Shown here piece after piece: positions 47,050 through 54,689 of a stretch of 64,000 nucleotides of DNA (position 1 is its first letter; every line of letters starts with the position of its first letter). The translations under genes were made by a program, and so were the position numbers. The notes under the pieces were generated by a model. That model searched no databases. It had not been told where the DNA came from and saw nothing but the letters and a program-made list of their open reading frames with translations. This DNA comes from Gammaproteobacteria bacterium (GTDB taxonomy: Bacteria > Pseudomonadota > Gammaproteobacteria > Thiohalobacterales > Thiohalobacteraceae): NCBI GenBank assembly GCA_019911805.1, contig JAIOJV010000034.1:27906-91905 (forward strand). Reading direction: 5' to 3'.

Positions 47050-48180
47050 ATGTTCATCAGCGACGACCACCGGTACATGGCCCGCGCGTTGCAACTCGCC
47101 GAACGCGGTCTGTACACGACCGATCCGAATCCGCGTGTGGGCTGCGTGCTGGTGCGTGCGGGTGAGATCGTCGGTGAGGGTTGGCACGAACGTGCCGGCG
47201 GGCCGCACGCCGAGGTGCAGGCGTTGCGCGCGGCGGGTGAGCAGGCGCGCGGCGCGACGGCCTATGTCACATTGGAGCCGTGCGGTCATCACGGGCGCAC
47301 GCCACCGTGCAGTGACGCCTTGATCGGCGCCGGTGTGACCCGTGTGATCGCCGGCCTGCAGGACCCGAATCCGCGCGTCGCGGGCGACGGCCTGGCGCAA
47401 CTGCGGGCGGCCGGCATCGATACGCGGATCGGCCTGCTCGCGACCGAATCCGCGGCGCTCAATCCGGGCTTCGTCAGCCGCATGCGTCGCGGCCGGCCGT
47501 ATGTGCGCTGCAAGCTGGCCATGAGCCTGGACGGTCGTACCGCCATGGCGTCGGGCGAGTCGAAGTGGATCACCGGTGAGCACGCGCGCGCCGATGTGCA
47601 GCGCCTGCGGGCGCGCAGCAGCGCGATCGTGACGGGTGTGGGCACGGCACTGATGGACGATCCATCGTTGACAGTGCGCCTGGACAACGGCGCCCCCGGC
47701 GACGTCCGTCAGCCGCTGCGGGTCGTTCTGGATACGCGGCTGCGCCTGCCAGTGACGGCGAAGCTGTTGGCGCAACCGGGCCGGACGCTGGTGTTGACGG
47801 CGCACGCCGAACCGGGCGCACGCGCGGCGCTCGAAGGGGCCGGTGCGGAGGTACTGTCCCTGCCGGCGGGCACGGGCGGCGTCGATCTCGCAGCGGTGCT
47901 GCAGACCCTGGCGGCACGTGACATCAACGAGGTATTGCTGGAGTGCGGCGCCGTGCTGGCGGGTAGTTTCCTGCACGCCGGGCTGATCGACGAACTGGTG
48001 ATCTACCTGGCGCCGACGCTGCTCGGCGACGCCGCGCGCGGGCTGTTCCACCTGCCGGGCCTGGGGCGCATGGCACAGAAGATCGCGCTGGACATTCGCG
48101 ATATCCGCAAGGTCGGTGACGACTGGCGCATCACGGCTGGCATCAGAGACAAGAGGCAAGAGGCAAGAGACAAGTCATGA
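47050..48180 (+). CDS. ribD: Bifunctional riboflavin deaminase/reductase RibD
   Basis: 376 residues. The N-terminal zinc deaminase (about 1-145) has GPHAEVQAL and PCGHHGRTPPC; the C-terminal NADPH reductase (about 148-360) has KLAMSLDGRTA, SKWITG, VGVGTALMDDPSLTVR and LLECGAVLAGSFL. Carries out the second and third steps of riboflavin synthesis. The last ten residues (DKRQEARDKS) are encoded by the left arm of a family F palindrome, so the natural C-terminus has been extended. Confidence 0.96.
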   Translation: MFISDDHRYMARALQLAERGLYTTDPNPRVGCVLVRAGEIVGEGWHERAGGPHAEVQALRAAGEQARGATAYVTLEPCGHHGRTPPCSDALIGAGVTRVIAGLQDPNPRVAGDGLAQLRAAGIDTRIGLLATESAALNPGFVSRMRRGRPYVRCKLAMSLDGRTAMASGESKWITGEHARADVQRLRARSSAIVTGVGTALMDDPSLTVRLDNGAPGDVRQPLRVVLDTRLRLPVTAKLLAQPGRTLVLTAHAEPGARAALEGAGAEVLSLPAGTGGVDLAAVLQTLAARDINEVLLECGAVLAGSFLHAGLIDELVIYLAPTLLGDAARGLFHLPGLGRMAQKIALDIRDIRKVGDDWRITAGIRDKRQEARDKS

Positions 48181-48238
48181 AAATTTCCACGCAGCCGGTT
48201 TTATTGCTTGCCTCTTGCCTCTTGCCTCTTGCATCTGT
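48144..48238. repeat. Family F palindrome overlapping the ribD 3' end
   Basis: Left arm 48144-48175 has AAGAGGC, AAGAGGC and AAGAGAC units; right arm 48207-48238 has three TTGCCTC units and CTTGCATCTG. Compared with the copy at 46361 the unit is AAGAGGC instead of AAGATAC in both arms, so the unit change is mirrored. It ends 14 bases before the ribE ATG. Confidence 0.88.
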
Positions 48239-48252
48239 GCGCAAGCACTAGA

Positions 48253-48912
48253 ATGTTCACAGGCATCATACAAGCCGTCGGCGAGATCGCCGCGCTGGAG
48301 CCGCAGGGCGGCGATCTGCGCCTGCGCGTGCGTACCGGCAAACTCGATCTCGGCGACGTGCGGCCCGGCGACAGCATCGCGGTCAGCGGTGTGTGCCTCA
48401 CGGCCGTGGAACTGCCGGGCGATGGTTTCTGGGCCGATGTCTCGGGCGAGACACTGGCGCATACCGTCATCGGTGACCTGAAGGCGGGCGCGCGGGTGAA
48501 TCTGGAAAAGGCGCTCCTGCCGACCACGCGTCTGGGTGGGCATCTGGTCAGCGGCCATGTCGATGGAGTCGGTGAGGTCATCGAGCGCCGCTCGGATGCG
48601 CGCTCCGAGCGTCTGCGCATCCGCGCCCCGCAGGGGCTGGCACGCTACATCGCAGCCAAGGGCTCGATCTGTGTGGATGGTGTCAGCCTGACGGTGAATG
48701 CGGTCGAACGTAATGTATTCGAGCTCAATATCGTCCCGCACACGCTGGCCGAGACCACGCTCGATGAGTACCGGCCGGGTCGCCGGGTGAATCTGGAAGT
48801 GGATCTGATCGCCCGCTACCTCGAGCGCCTGCTGCTCGGCGACACCGTGGCGGAAGGCGGACAGGACATCACCCTGGAGCTCCTGCGCGCACACGGCTTT
48901 GCGCGGGAGTGA
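48253..48912 (+). CDS. ribE: Riboflavin synthase alpha chain
   Basis: 219 residues. Dismutates two 6,7-dimethyl-8-ribityllumazines to riboflavin. Two lumazine-binding barrels: MFTGIIQAVGEI start, GDSIAVSGVCLT, then LVSGHVDGVGEV and SICVDGVSLTVN. ATG 48253 gives the canonical N-terminus; no ribosome site is visible upstream. Also called ribC in some species. Followed by a family A palindrome. Confidence 0.96.
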   Translation: MFTGIIQAVGEIAALEPQGGDLRLRVRTGKLDLGDVRPGDSIAVSGVCLTAVELPGDGFWADVSGETLAHTVIGDLKAGARVNLEKALLPTTRLGGHLVSGHVDGVGEVIERRSDARSERLRIRAPQGLARYIAAKGSICVDGVSLTVNAVERNVFELNIVPHTLAETTLDEYRPGRRVNLEVDLIARYLERLLLGDTVAEGGQDITLELLRAHGFARE

Positions 48913-48923
48913 GTAGGTTGGTA

Positions 48924-49081
48924 TTAACCACGAAGGACACGAAGGAAAATCGTTCAATACTTGTTGCAAGAGAAGCGTTCTTTCTCCGAGATGGGTTACT
49001 CCATGCGAAGGGAGATCGAAGCTTCGCTTTCACTTTGATCGAAGATTTTCCTTCGTGTCCTTCGTGTCCTTCGTGGTAAAT
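48924..49081. repeat. Family A palindrome between ribE and ribB
   Basis: Left arm 48924-48952 (ACCACGAAGGACACGAAGG plus AAAATCG) pairs with right arm 49040-49081, which has one extra CACGAAGGA unit (CCTTCGTGTCCTTCGTGTCC). An inner pair TCTCCGAGATGG / CCATGCGAAGGGAGATCG lies near the centre. It starts 11 bases after the ribE stop. Confidence 0.88.
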
Positions 49082-49104
49082 CATAAGTTTGTTTGGAGTC
49101 GGCA

Positions 49105-50220
49105 ATGGCATTGAACACCGTCGAAGAGCTCATCGAGGACCTGCGTCAGGGCAGGATGATCATCCTGATGGACGACGAGGATCGCGAGAATGAGGGCGAT
49201 CTCGTCATGGCCGCGAGCAAGGTGCGTCCGGAGGATATCAACTTCATGGCCAAGTACGGCCGTGGTCTGGTGTGTCTGACACTGACGCGCGAGCGCTGCC
49301 GGCAGTTGAACCTGCCACTGATGGTCAATGACAACACCTCATCGCACTCGACCAATTTCACGGTATCTATCGAAGCGGCCGAGGGTGTGACCACCGGTAT
49401 TTCGGCGCAGGACCGCGCGGTAACGGTCCAGGCGGCGGTGGCCCCCGATGCGGAGCCCGGTGACATCGTCACGCCCGGGCATATCTTCCCGCTCATGGCC
49501 AAGCCCGGCGGCGTGCTCACCCGTGCCGGCCACACCGAGGCAGGCTGCGATCTGGTGCGTCTGGCGGGTCTGGAGCCGGCCGCGGCCATCGTCGAGATCC
49601 TCAACGAGGACGGCAGCATGGCGCGGCGGCCCGACCTGGAGCGCTTTGCTGCCGAACACAAGCTCAAGATCGGCACTATCGCCGATCTGATTCATTACCG
49701 CATCGAGAATGAGAAGACCGTCGAGCGCGTTGCCGCGTGCGACCTGCCGACGGAGTTCGGTGACTTCCGGCTGGTGGCCTATGAGGACTCCATCGAGAAG
49801 GACGTACATCTCGCGTTGGTCTACGGCGAGCCGGACGTGCAGCAGCCGGTGCTGGTGCGGGTGCACGTGCAGGGCACGCTGTGCGATCTGCTGGGTGCCC
49901 GCACTGGGGATTGCGGCTGGCCGCTGCGACATGCACTGGAACGGGTGGCGCGCGAGGGCAGCGGCGTGATCATTGTGCTCGGTAAGCCGGAAGATCCCGC
50001 CTCGCTGGTGCGCCGTATCCGCTATTACGCCGAAGCTGGCCCGCACAGCGAGCCGCCGCGGCGTGGCGGCGGCCGCGAGGAGCTGCGCACCTACGGGATC
50101 GGTGCCCAGATCCTGGCCGACCTCGGCATCACCCGTATGCGCGTGCTGTCGGCCCCGAAAAAGATGCACGCCATCACCGGTTTCGGCCTCGAAGTGGTCG
50201 AATACGTGTCCGGCGACTGA
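49105..50220 (+). CDS. ribBX: DHBP synthase fused to a degenerate GTP cyclohydrolase II domain
   Basis: 371 residues from ATG 49105 (GGAG at 49095). The N-terminal RibB domain (1-205) is intact: [15 protein letters not shown] and [13 protein letters not shown]; it makes dihydroxybutanone phosphate from ribulose 5-phosphate. The C-terminal RibA-like domain has lost key parts: the zinc site normally reading CxxGD...CDCG is [14 protein letters not shown], and the GRNIGL catalytic loop is replaced by GKPEDPASL. This is the RibBX arrangement described in some proteobacteria, so a true RibA is expected elsewhere. Automated annotation would call it RibBA. Confidence 0.9.
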   Translation: MALNTVEELIEDLRQGRMIILMDDEDRENEGDLVMAASKVRPEDINFMAKYGRGLVCLTLTRERCRQLNLPLMVNDNTSSHSTNFTVSIEAAEGVTTGISAQDRAVTVQAAVAPDAEPGDIVTPGHIFPLMAKPGGVLTRAGHTEAGCDLVRLAGLEPAAAIVEILNEDGSMARRPDLERFAAEHKLKIGTIADLIHYRIENEKTVERVAACDLPTEFGDFRLVAYEDSIEKDVHLALVYGEPDVQQPVLVRVHVQGTLCDLLGARTGDCGWPLRHALERVAREGSGVIIVLGKPEDPASLVRRIRYYAEAGPHSEPPRRGGGREELRTYGIGAQILADLGITRMRVLSAPKKMHAITGFGLEVVEYVSGD

Positions 50221-50241
50221 GCGGGTGAGGGGTATTTCGAG

Positions 50242-50448
50242 TTAACCACGAAGGACACTAAGGACACGAAGGAAAATCTCCAATCAATGTAAAATCGAGA
50301 GCGCCCTCTCCCTTTGCGGGAGAGGGCCCGGGTGAGGGGATTGCTGGAGCGCATCGCACCCCCCTATCCTCCCCGTCAAGGGGAGGACGCATCGTTCAGC
50401 ATTCGTTGATGAATTTCCTTCGTGTCCTTAGTGTCCTTCGTGGTTAAA
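50242..50448. repeat. Composite palindrome: family A enclosing two J hairpins (copy 1)
   Basis: Arms 50242-50280 and 50408-50448 pair perfectly; the middle unit reads CACTAAGGA on the left and CCTTAGTG on the right, a mirrored variant. Inside are CCCTCTCCC/GGGAGAGGG (50303-50327) and CCTCCCC-GTCAA-GGGGAGG (50367-50386). Together with 51448 it forms a pair of related whole elements. Confidence 0.92.
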
Positions 50449-50491
50449 CTGCCGACAGACTGAATTCAACGACGGACATGGGATACGACTG

Positions 50492-50968
50492 ATGAGCAAG
50501 ATGACCGAGATCGAGGGCCAGTTGCAGGTGCGTGGGGCGCGCTTTGCGTTGCTGGTGGCGCGCTTCAACAGCTTCGTGGTGGAGAGTCTGGTGGCCGGTG
50601 CGGTGGACTGTCTGAAGCGCCACGGCGCCCAGGAGCAGGACCTGCACATCGTGCGCGTGCCCGGGGCCTTCGAGATGCCGCTGGCGGCGAAGCGCCTGGC
50701 GGCTTCGAAGAAGTACGATGCCATCATTGCGCTCGGTGCCGTGATCCGCGGTGGCACGCCACATTTCGAGTACGTCGCCGGCGAATGCATCAAAGGCCTG
50801 GCCAGCGTCGGCATGGAGTTCGACGTCCCACTCGCCTTCGGCGTGCTGACGGTCGACAGCATCGAACAGGCCATCGAGCGCGCCGGCACCAAGGCCGGTA
50901 ACAAGGGCGTCGAGGCGGCCATGTCCGCCATCGAGATGATCGACCTGCTCAAACAGTTGGAGTCCTGA
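50492..50968 (+). CDS. ribH: 6,7-dimethyl-8-ribityllumazine synthase
   Basis: 158 residues. Condenses dihydroxybutanone phosphate with the pyrimidine intermediate. Motifs: [47 protein letters not shown] (His catalytic) and [23 protein letters not shown] 50492 or 50501 could start it. Overlaps nusB by one base. Confidence 0.96.
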   Translation: MSKMTEIEGQLQVRGARFALLVARFNSFVVESLVAGAVDCLKRHGAQEQDLHIVRVPGAFEMPLAAKRLAASKKYDAIIALGAVIRGGTPHFEYVAGECIKGLASVGMEFDVPLAFGVLTVDSIEQAIERAGTKAGNKGVEAAMSAIEMIDLLKQLES

Positions 50969-51429
50969 TGGCCGCTGGCACCGTCTCGGGTTCCAGCCGG
51001 CGGTTCCCGGCCGCCGCGCGCAGCAAGGCGCGGCGGCTGGCCATGCAGGCGGTCTATCAATGGCAGATGACCGCGCACGATGCGACCGATATCCTGGCCC
51101 AGTTCCTGACCGACGCGGACAACCGCGGTGCCGACACGGAGTATTTCGAGGTGCTGGTGCGCGGCGTGGTACAAGGTCACGCCACGCTGGACGCGTTGCT
51201 CGCACCGGTGCTGGCGCGGCCGCTGGACGAGGTCGATCCCGTCGAGCGCGCCATGCTGCGTGTCGCCGCCTTCGAACTGCAGCAATGTCTGGACGTACCC
51301 TACCGTGTCGTGCTCAATGAGGCCGTGGCGCTGACCAAGAAGTACGGTGCCGAGCAGGGCCATACCTTCGTCAACGCAGCGCTCGATCGACTTGCGCGCG
51401 ACCTGCGTGCGGTGGAGATGCGCGGCTGA
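50968..51429 (+). CDS. nusB: Transcription antitermination factor NusB
   Basis: 153 residues. All-helical RNA-binding partner of NusE/S10 in rRNA antitermination. Features: SKARRLAMQAVYQWQMT, YFEVLVRGV, LARPLDEVDPVERAMLRVAAFEL and VVLNEAVALTKKYG, ending with FVNAALDRLAR. The ribH-nusB coupling is the only junction in this operon, apart from thiL-pgpA, without a palindrome. Confidence 0.95.
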   Translation: MAAGTVSGSSRRFPAAARSKARRLAMQAVYQWQMTAHDATDILAQFLTDADNRGADTEYFEVLVRGVVQGHATLDALLAPVLARPLDEVDPVERAMLRVAAFELQQCLDVPYRVVLNEAVALTKKYGAEQGHTFVNAALDRLARDLRAVEMRG

Positions 51430-51447
51430 TTTGAGATCGGGTCTGTT

Positions 51448-51660
51448 TCAACCACGAAGGACACCGAGGACACGAAGGAAAATCTCCAATCAATGTAAAA
51501 GCGGGAATGCCCTCTTCCTTGCGGGAGAGAGCCGGGGTGAGGGGGCTGTCGGAACGTGTCGCACCCTTCCCCTGTCCTCCCCATCAAGGGGAAGGGAACT
51601 CGTCGTTCCGCATGCGTTGATGAATTTCCTTCGTGTCCTTGGTGTCCTTTGTGGTTAATC
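51448..51660. repeat. Composite palindrome: family A enclosing two J hairpins (copy 2)
   Basis: Arms 51448-51480 and 51620-51660; the middle unit is CACCGAGGA on the left and CCTTGGTG on the right, paired through G-T. Inner hairpins at about 51511-51532 and 51574-51594 have the same order and spacing as in the 50242 copy, and CCAATCAATGTAAAA and TGATGAATTTCC flank the same positions. It fills the nusB-thiL gap. Confidence 0.9.
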
Positions 51661-51683
51661 GTTTTCAACCGCGAAGAACCCCC

Positions 51684-52652
51684 ATGCCGCTCGCCGAATT
51701 CTCCCTCATCGACCGTTACTTCGCCGCGCGGGCCCACCGGCGCGGTGACGTCGCGCTGGGTATCGGCGACGACGCGGCCGTGGTGGACGTGGCGGTGGGC
51801 GAGTCGCTGGTGGTCGCGGTGGATACCTTGGTGGCGGGCGTGCACTTCCCACATGACACCGTGCCGGCCGATATCGGTCACAAGGCGCTCGCCGTCAATC
51901 TCAGCGATCTGGCGGCGATGGGTGCGGACCCGCGCTGGGCGACGCTGGCGCTGACGCTGCCGCGGGCGGAGGAGGGCTGGGTGGCCGGTTTCGCGGACGG
52001 CTTCTTCGCCTTGGCCGAGCGTTTCCAGGTCGAGCTGATCGGCGGCGATACCACCCGTGGACCGCTGACGGTATCGGTACAGATCATGGGCACCGTGCCG
52101 GCCGGCCAGGCCCTGCGGCGTGCCGGTGCGCGGCCGGGCGATCGCATCTTCGTGACCGGCACGCTCGGTGCTGCCGGGGTGGCGCTGCGGCACCTGCAGG
52201 CCGGCGGTGCCGCCGATGTGGAACCCTGGCCCGCGCTGCTGGCGCGCCTGCGCCGGCCGGAGCCACGCGTGGCGGCGGGCGTGGCGCTGCGCGGTCTGGC
52301 CAGTGCGGCCATCGACATTTCCGACGGTCTGGCCGCGGATCTCGGTCATGTGCTCACGGCGGGCGCTGTCGGTGCGACTGTGTGGGTCGATCGTCTGCCA
52401 CGCGCCACGGCCTTTCGCCAGGTCGTGGCGGCGGGTAGTCCCGACTGGCACGGCCTGCCGCTCGCGGCCGGCGACGACTATGAGTTGTGTTTCACCGTAC
52501 CCGCTGCACACGTGGCTGCCGTTGCCGCCCGCCTGGATGGACTGGCGGTGACGGAGATCGGGGTGATCGAGGCGCAGCCGGGCCTGCGCTGCGTCCGCGA
52601 CGACGGGCGTGCGTTTCGCCTCGAACGGGAAGGCTATGTACATTTCACCTGA
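51684..52652 (+). CDS. thiL: Thiamine-monophosphate kinase
   Basis: 322 residues. Phosphorylates TMP to thiamine pyrophosphate. PurM-like fold with GIGDDAAVV, VDTLVAGVHF, NLSDLAAMGADPRWATLAL, GGDTTRGPL and SDGLAADLGHVL. ATG 51684 (MPLAEFSLIDRYFA) gives the expected start. Confidence 0.95.
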   Translation: MPLAEFSLIDRYFAARAHRRGDVALGIGDDAAVVDVAVGESLVVAVDTLVAGVHFPHDTVPADIGHKALAVNLSDLAAMGADPRWATLALTLPRAEEGWVAGFADGFFALAERFQVELIGGDTTRGPLTVSVQIMGTVPAGQALRRAGARPGDRIFVTGTLGAAGVALRHLQAGGAADVEPWPALLARLRRPEPRVAAGVALRGLASAAIDISDGLAADLGHVLTAGAVGATVWVDRLPRATAFRQVVAAGSPDWHGLPLAAGDDYELCFTVPAAHVAAVAARLDGLAVTEIGVIEAQPGLRCVRDDGRAFRLEREGYVHFT

Positions 52653-52679
52653 GCGCAATCGCGCCTGCCGACGGTCGCG

Positions 52680-53162
52680 ATGAGCCCGCCGCCAGCCATC
52701 CCTGCGCGGCTGTTACGCGACCCCGGCCATTTCCTGGCGCTTGGTTTTGGCAGCGGGCTGGTGCCGCGTGCGCCCGGCACCTCCGGCACCCTGGCGGCGA
52801 TCCCGGTCTATCTGTTGTGCGCGACGCTGCCACCGTGGTTCTATCTGCTGGTGCTGGGGGCGGTGTTCGTACTGGGGATCTGGCTGTGCGGGCGTACGGC
52901 GCGCGCTCTCGGGGTGCACGACCATCCGGGTATCGTCTGGGACGAGGTGGTCGGCTATCTGGCGACCATGGCGTTCGCGCCCCCGGGCTGGCTGTGGATC
53001 GCCGCCGGCTTCGTCTGCTTCCGGCTGTTCGACATCCTCAAGCCCTGGCCGATCTGCGTACTCGACCGCCACGTCCACGGTGGGTTGGGGATCATGCTCG
53101 ACGACCTGGCCGCCGGCATCGCGGCGGCACTGACGCTGCTGCTGCTAGTACCGTTTGTTTAG
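52680..53162 (+). CDS. pgpA: Phosphatidylglycerophosphatase A
   Basis: 160 residues, inner membrane. Dephosphorylates phosphatidylglycerol phosphate. About four membrane segments; family motifs GFGSGLVPRAPGTSGTL, HDHPGIVWDEVVGY and DILKPWPI, ending with GIMLDDLAAGI. Follows thiL by 27 bases, a common pairing. The stop is one base before a composite palindrome. Confidence 0.95.
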   Translation: MSPPPAIPARLLRDPGHFLALGFGSGLVPRAPGTSGTLAAIPVYLLCATLPPWFYLLVLGAVFVLGIWLCGRTARALGVHDHPGIVWDEVVGYLATMAFAPPGWLWIAAGFVCFRLFDILKPWPICVLDRHVHGGLGIMLDDLAAGIAAALTLLLLVPFV

Positions 53163-53420
53163 GGGTGAGGCGTGAGGCGTTAGGCGTGAGGCGTAAAACC
53201 CAATGATTTTTGGCCACGGAAGCACACGGAAATACACAGAAAAAATACTATTGCAAAGCCCTCTCGGGACCAACTGATGAGACCTTACATGTAAAAGCCC
53301 AGGTGGTAACCGGGCAGCTTGCTTGCTGGGATTTTACAATAGCCCTTTTCCGTGTATTTCCGTGTGCTTCCGTGGCTAAAAAGGGGTTTATCTTTTACGC
53401 CTCACGCCTCACGCCTCACT
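53163..53420. repeat. Composite palindrome: family G enclosing family C
   Basis: Outer arms 53163-53196 and 53393-53420 are arrays of GGCGTGA/GGCGTTA and their complement CCTCACGCCTCACG. The inner family C palindrome 53210-53377 has GGCCACGGAAGCACACGG and matching right arm, with AAATACAC-type second units mirrored. It spans exactly from the pgpA stop to the folE2 stop, that is, the whole convergent gap. Confidence 0.92.
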
Positions 53421-54282
53421 CCCCATCCTTGTCGTTCACGATCATCGCGTACGCCGAGTGGTTGTGGATGGACTCGAAGTTTTCTGCCTCGACCACGTAG
53501 GCACCGATACGCTCGTGAGCGTTCAGGCGGGCGGCGACGTCGCGTACCATATCTTCGACGAACTTGGGGTTGTCGTAGGCGCGTTCCGTGACGTACTTTT
53601 CGTCGGGGCGTTTGAGCAGTCCGTAGAGCTCGCAGGAGGCCTCCTGCTCGACGATGTCGATGAGCTCCTCGATCCACATGAATTCCCGGGTGCGCACGTC
53701 GATGGTGACATGCGAGCGCTGGTTGTGCGCACCGCGGGCGGAGATCTTCTTGGAGCAGGGACACAGGCTGGTGACCGGCACCACGACCTTGATGTTCATC
53801 CGCGGCTCACCGTTGCGGATCTCGCCGATGAAGGTGACGTCGTAATCCATCAGACTCTGCACCCCGGACACCGGCGCGGACTTGTTGACGAAATACGGGA
53901 AGCGCATCTCGATATGCCCGGCCTCGGCCTCCAGGAGCTCGGCCATCTCCGCGAGCATCTCCTTGAAGGACTGCACGGTGACCTCGCGCTCGTGGCGGTT
54001 GAGGATCTCCACGAAGCGTGACATGTGCGTGCCCTTGAAGTTGTGGGGCAGGTTCACGTACATGTTGAAGGTGGCGATGGTGTGCTGCTCGCCGCCGGAA
54101 CGGTCGGCGACGCGCACCGGGTGGCGGATGTCCTTGATGCCCACCTTATCGATGGCGATGTGGCGCGTGTCGACGCGGGCCTGCACGTCTTCCATCTCCT
54201 CGGGCATCTCCCCGGGCACCTCCTCGGACATCTCAGTGGCCGTTTCTGCAGGGGGGCGATTGATCGGTGTGGGCTGGCTCAT
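53416..54282 (-). CDS. folE2: GTP cyclohydrolase IB (FolE2)
   Basis: 288 residues. Converts GTP to dihydroneopterin triphosphate, the entry to folate and queuosine synthesis, with relaxed metal need compared with FolE. The catalytic cysteine lies in [18 protein letters not shown]-type histidine context in [12 protein letters not shown]; glutamates in [18 protein letters not shown]. An acidic N-terminal extension (about 35 residues, [14 protein letters not shown]) is unusual. Start ATG 54282 has GAGGA upstream and overlaps the queD stop. Confidence 0.94.
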   Translation of the reverse strand: MSQPTPINRPPAETATEMSEEVPGEMPEEMEDVQARVDTRHIAIDKVGIKDIRHPVRVADRSGGEQHTIATFNMYVNLPHNFKGTHMSRFVEILNRHEREVTVQSFKEMLAEMAELLEAEAGHIEMRFPYFVNKSAPVSGVQSLMDYDVTFIGEIRNGEPRMNIKVVVPVTSLCPCSKKISARGAHNQRSHVTIDVRTREFMWIEELIDIVEQEASCELYGLLKRPDEKYVTERAYDNPKFVEDMVRDVAARLNAHERIGAYVVEAENFESIHNHSAYAMIVNDKDGE

Positions 54283-54665
54283 GCGGCTTCCTCGACATAG
54301 CGGACGCAGGCGCGGTCGGTCTCCCACAGGGTGACCGAGTGGACCCGGATACGGTCGTCGTTCAGGGCCTGCGCCAGTTCGCGGTAGAAATACGCCGCGA
54401 TGTTTTCGGCGGTCGGATTGATCTCGGTGAACGGCGCCAGATCGTTCAGGTAGCGGTGGTCGAGGCGGTCACCGATGGTGCGTGCGGCGTTTCTGATGAC
54501 CTTGAAATCCACGCCCATACCGACTGCGTCGAGGGCGCGTGCGACCACTTCCACCTCCACCTTCCAGTTGTGGCCATGCATGCGCGCACAGGCGCCCGGA
54601 TAGTCGCGCAGGGTGTGCGCAGCGGCGAACTCGGTCAGTACTTTGAGGGTATAGCTACCGGCCAC
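54279..54665 (-). CDS. queD: 6-carboxy-tetrahydropterin synthase (QueD/PTPS family)
   Basis: 128 residues. Acts on dihydroneopterin triphosphate in 7-deazaguanine (queuosine) synthesis. Zinc histidines His17, His30 and His32 and catalytic Cys26 in [26 protein letters not shown] and [14 protein letters not shown] follow. It overlaps folE2 by 4 bases (ATGA), so the product of FolE2 is passed directly to it. A six-pyruvoyl variant with another product cannot be excluded. Confidence 0.92.
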   Translation of the reverse strand: MAGSYTLKVLTEFAAAHTLRDYPGACARMHGHNWKVEVEVVARALDAVGMGVDFKVIRNAARTIGDRLDHRYLNDLAPFTEINPTAENIAAYFYRELAQALNDDRIRVHSVTLWETDRACVRYVEEAA

Positions 54666-54689
54666 GTGGGGTAATTCCTGAGTAAATAA

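Noticed and set aside
50091..50354. Short ORFs reading NHEGHEG, TTKDTK or VSFVVN motifs around the family A arms
   Set aside because: They are translations of the palindrome arms and occur wherever the repeat does; no ribosome sites or conserved fold.
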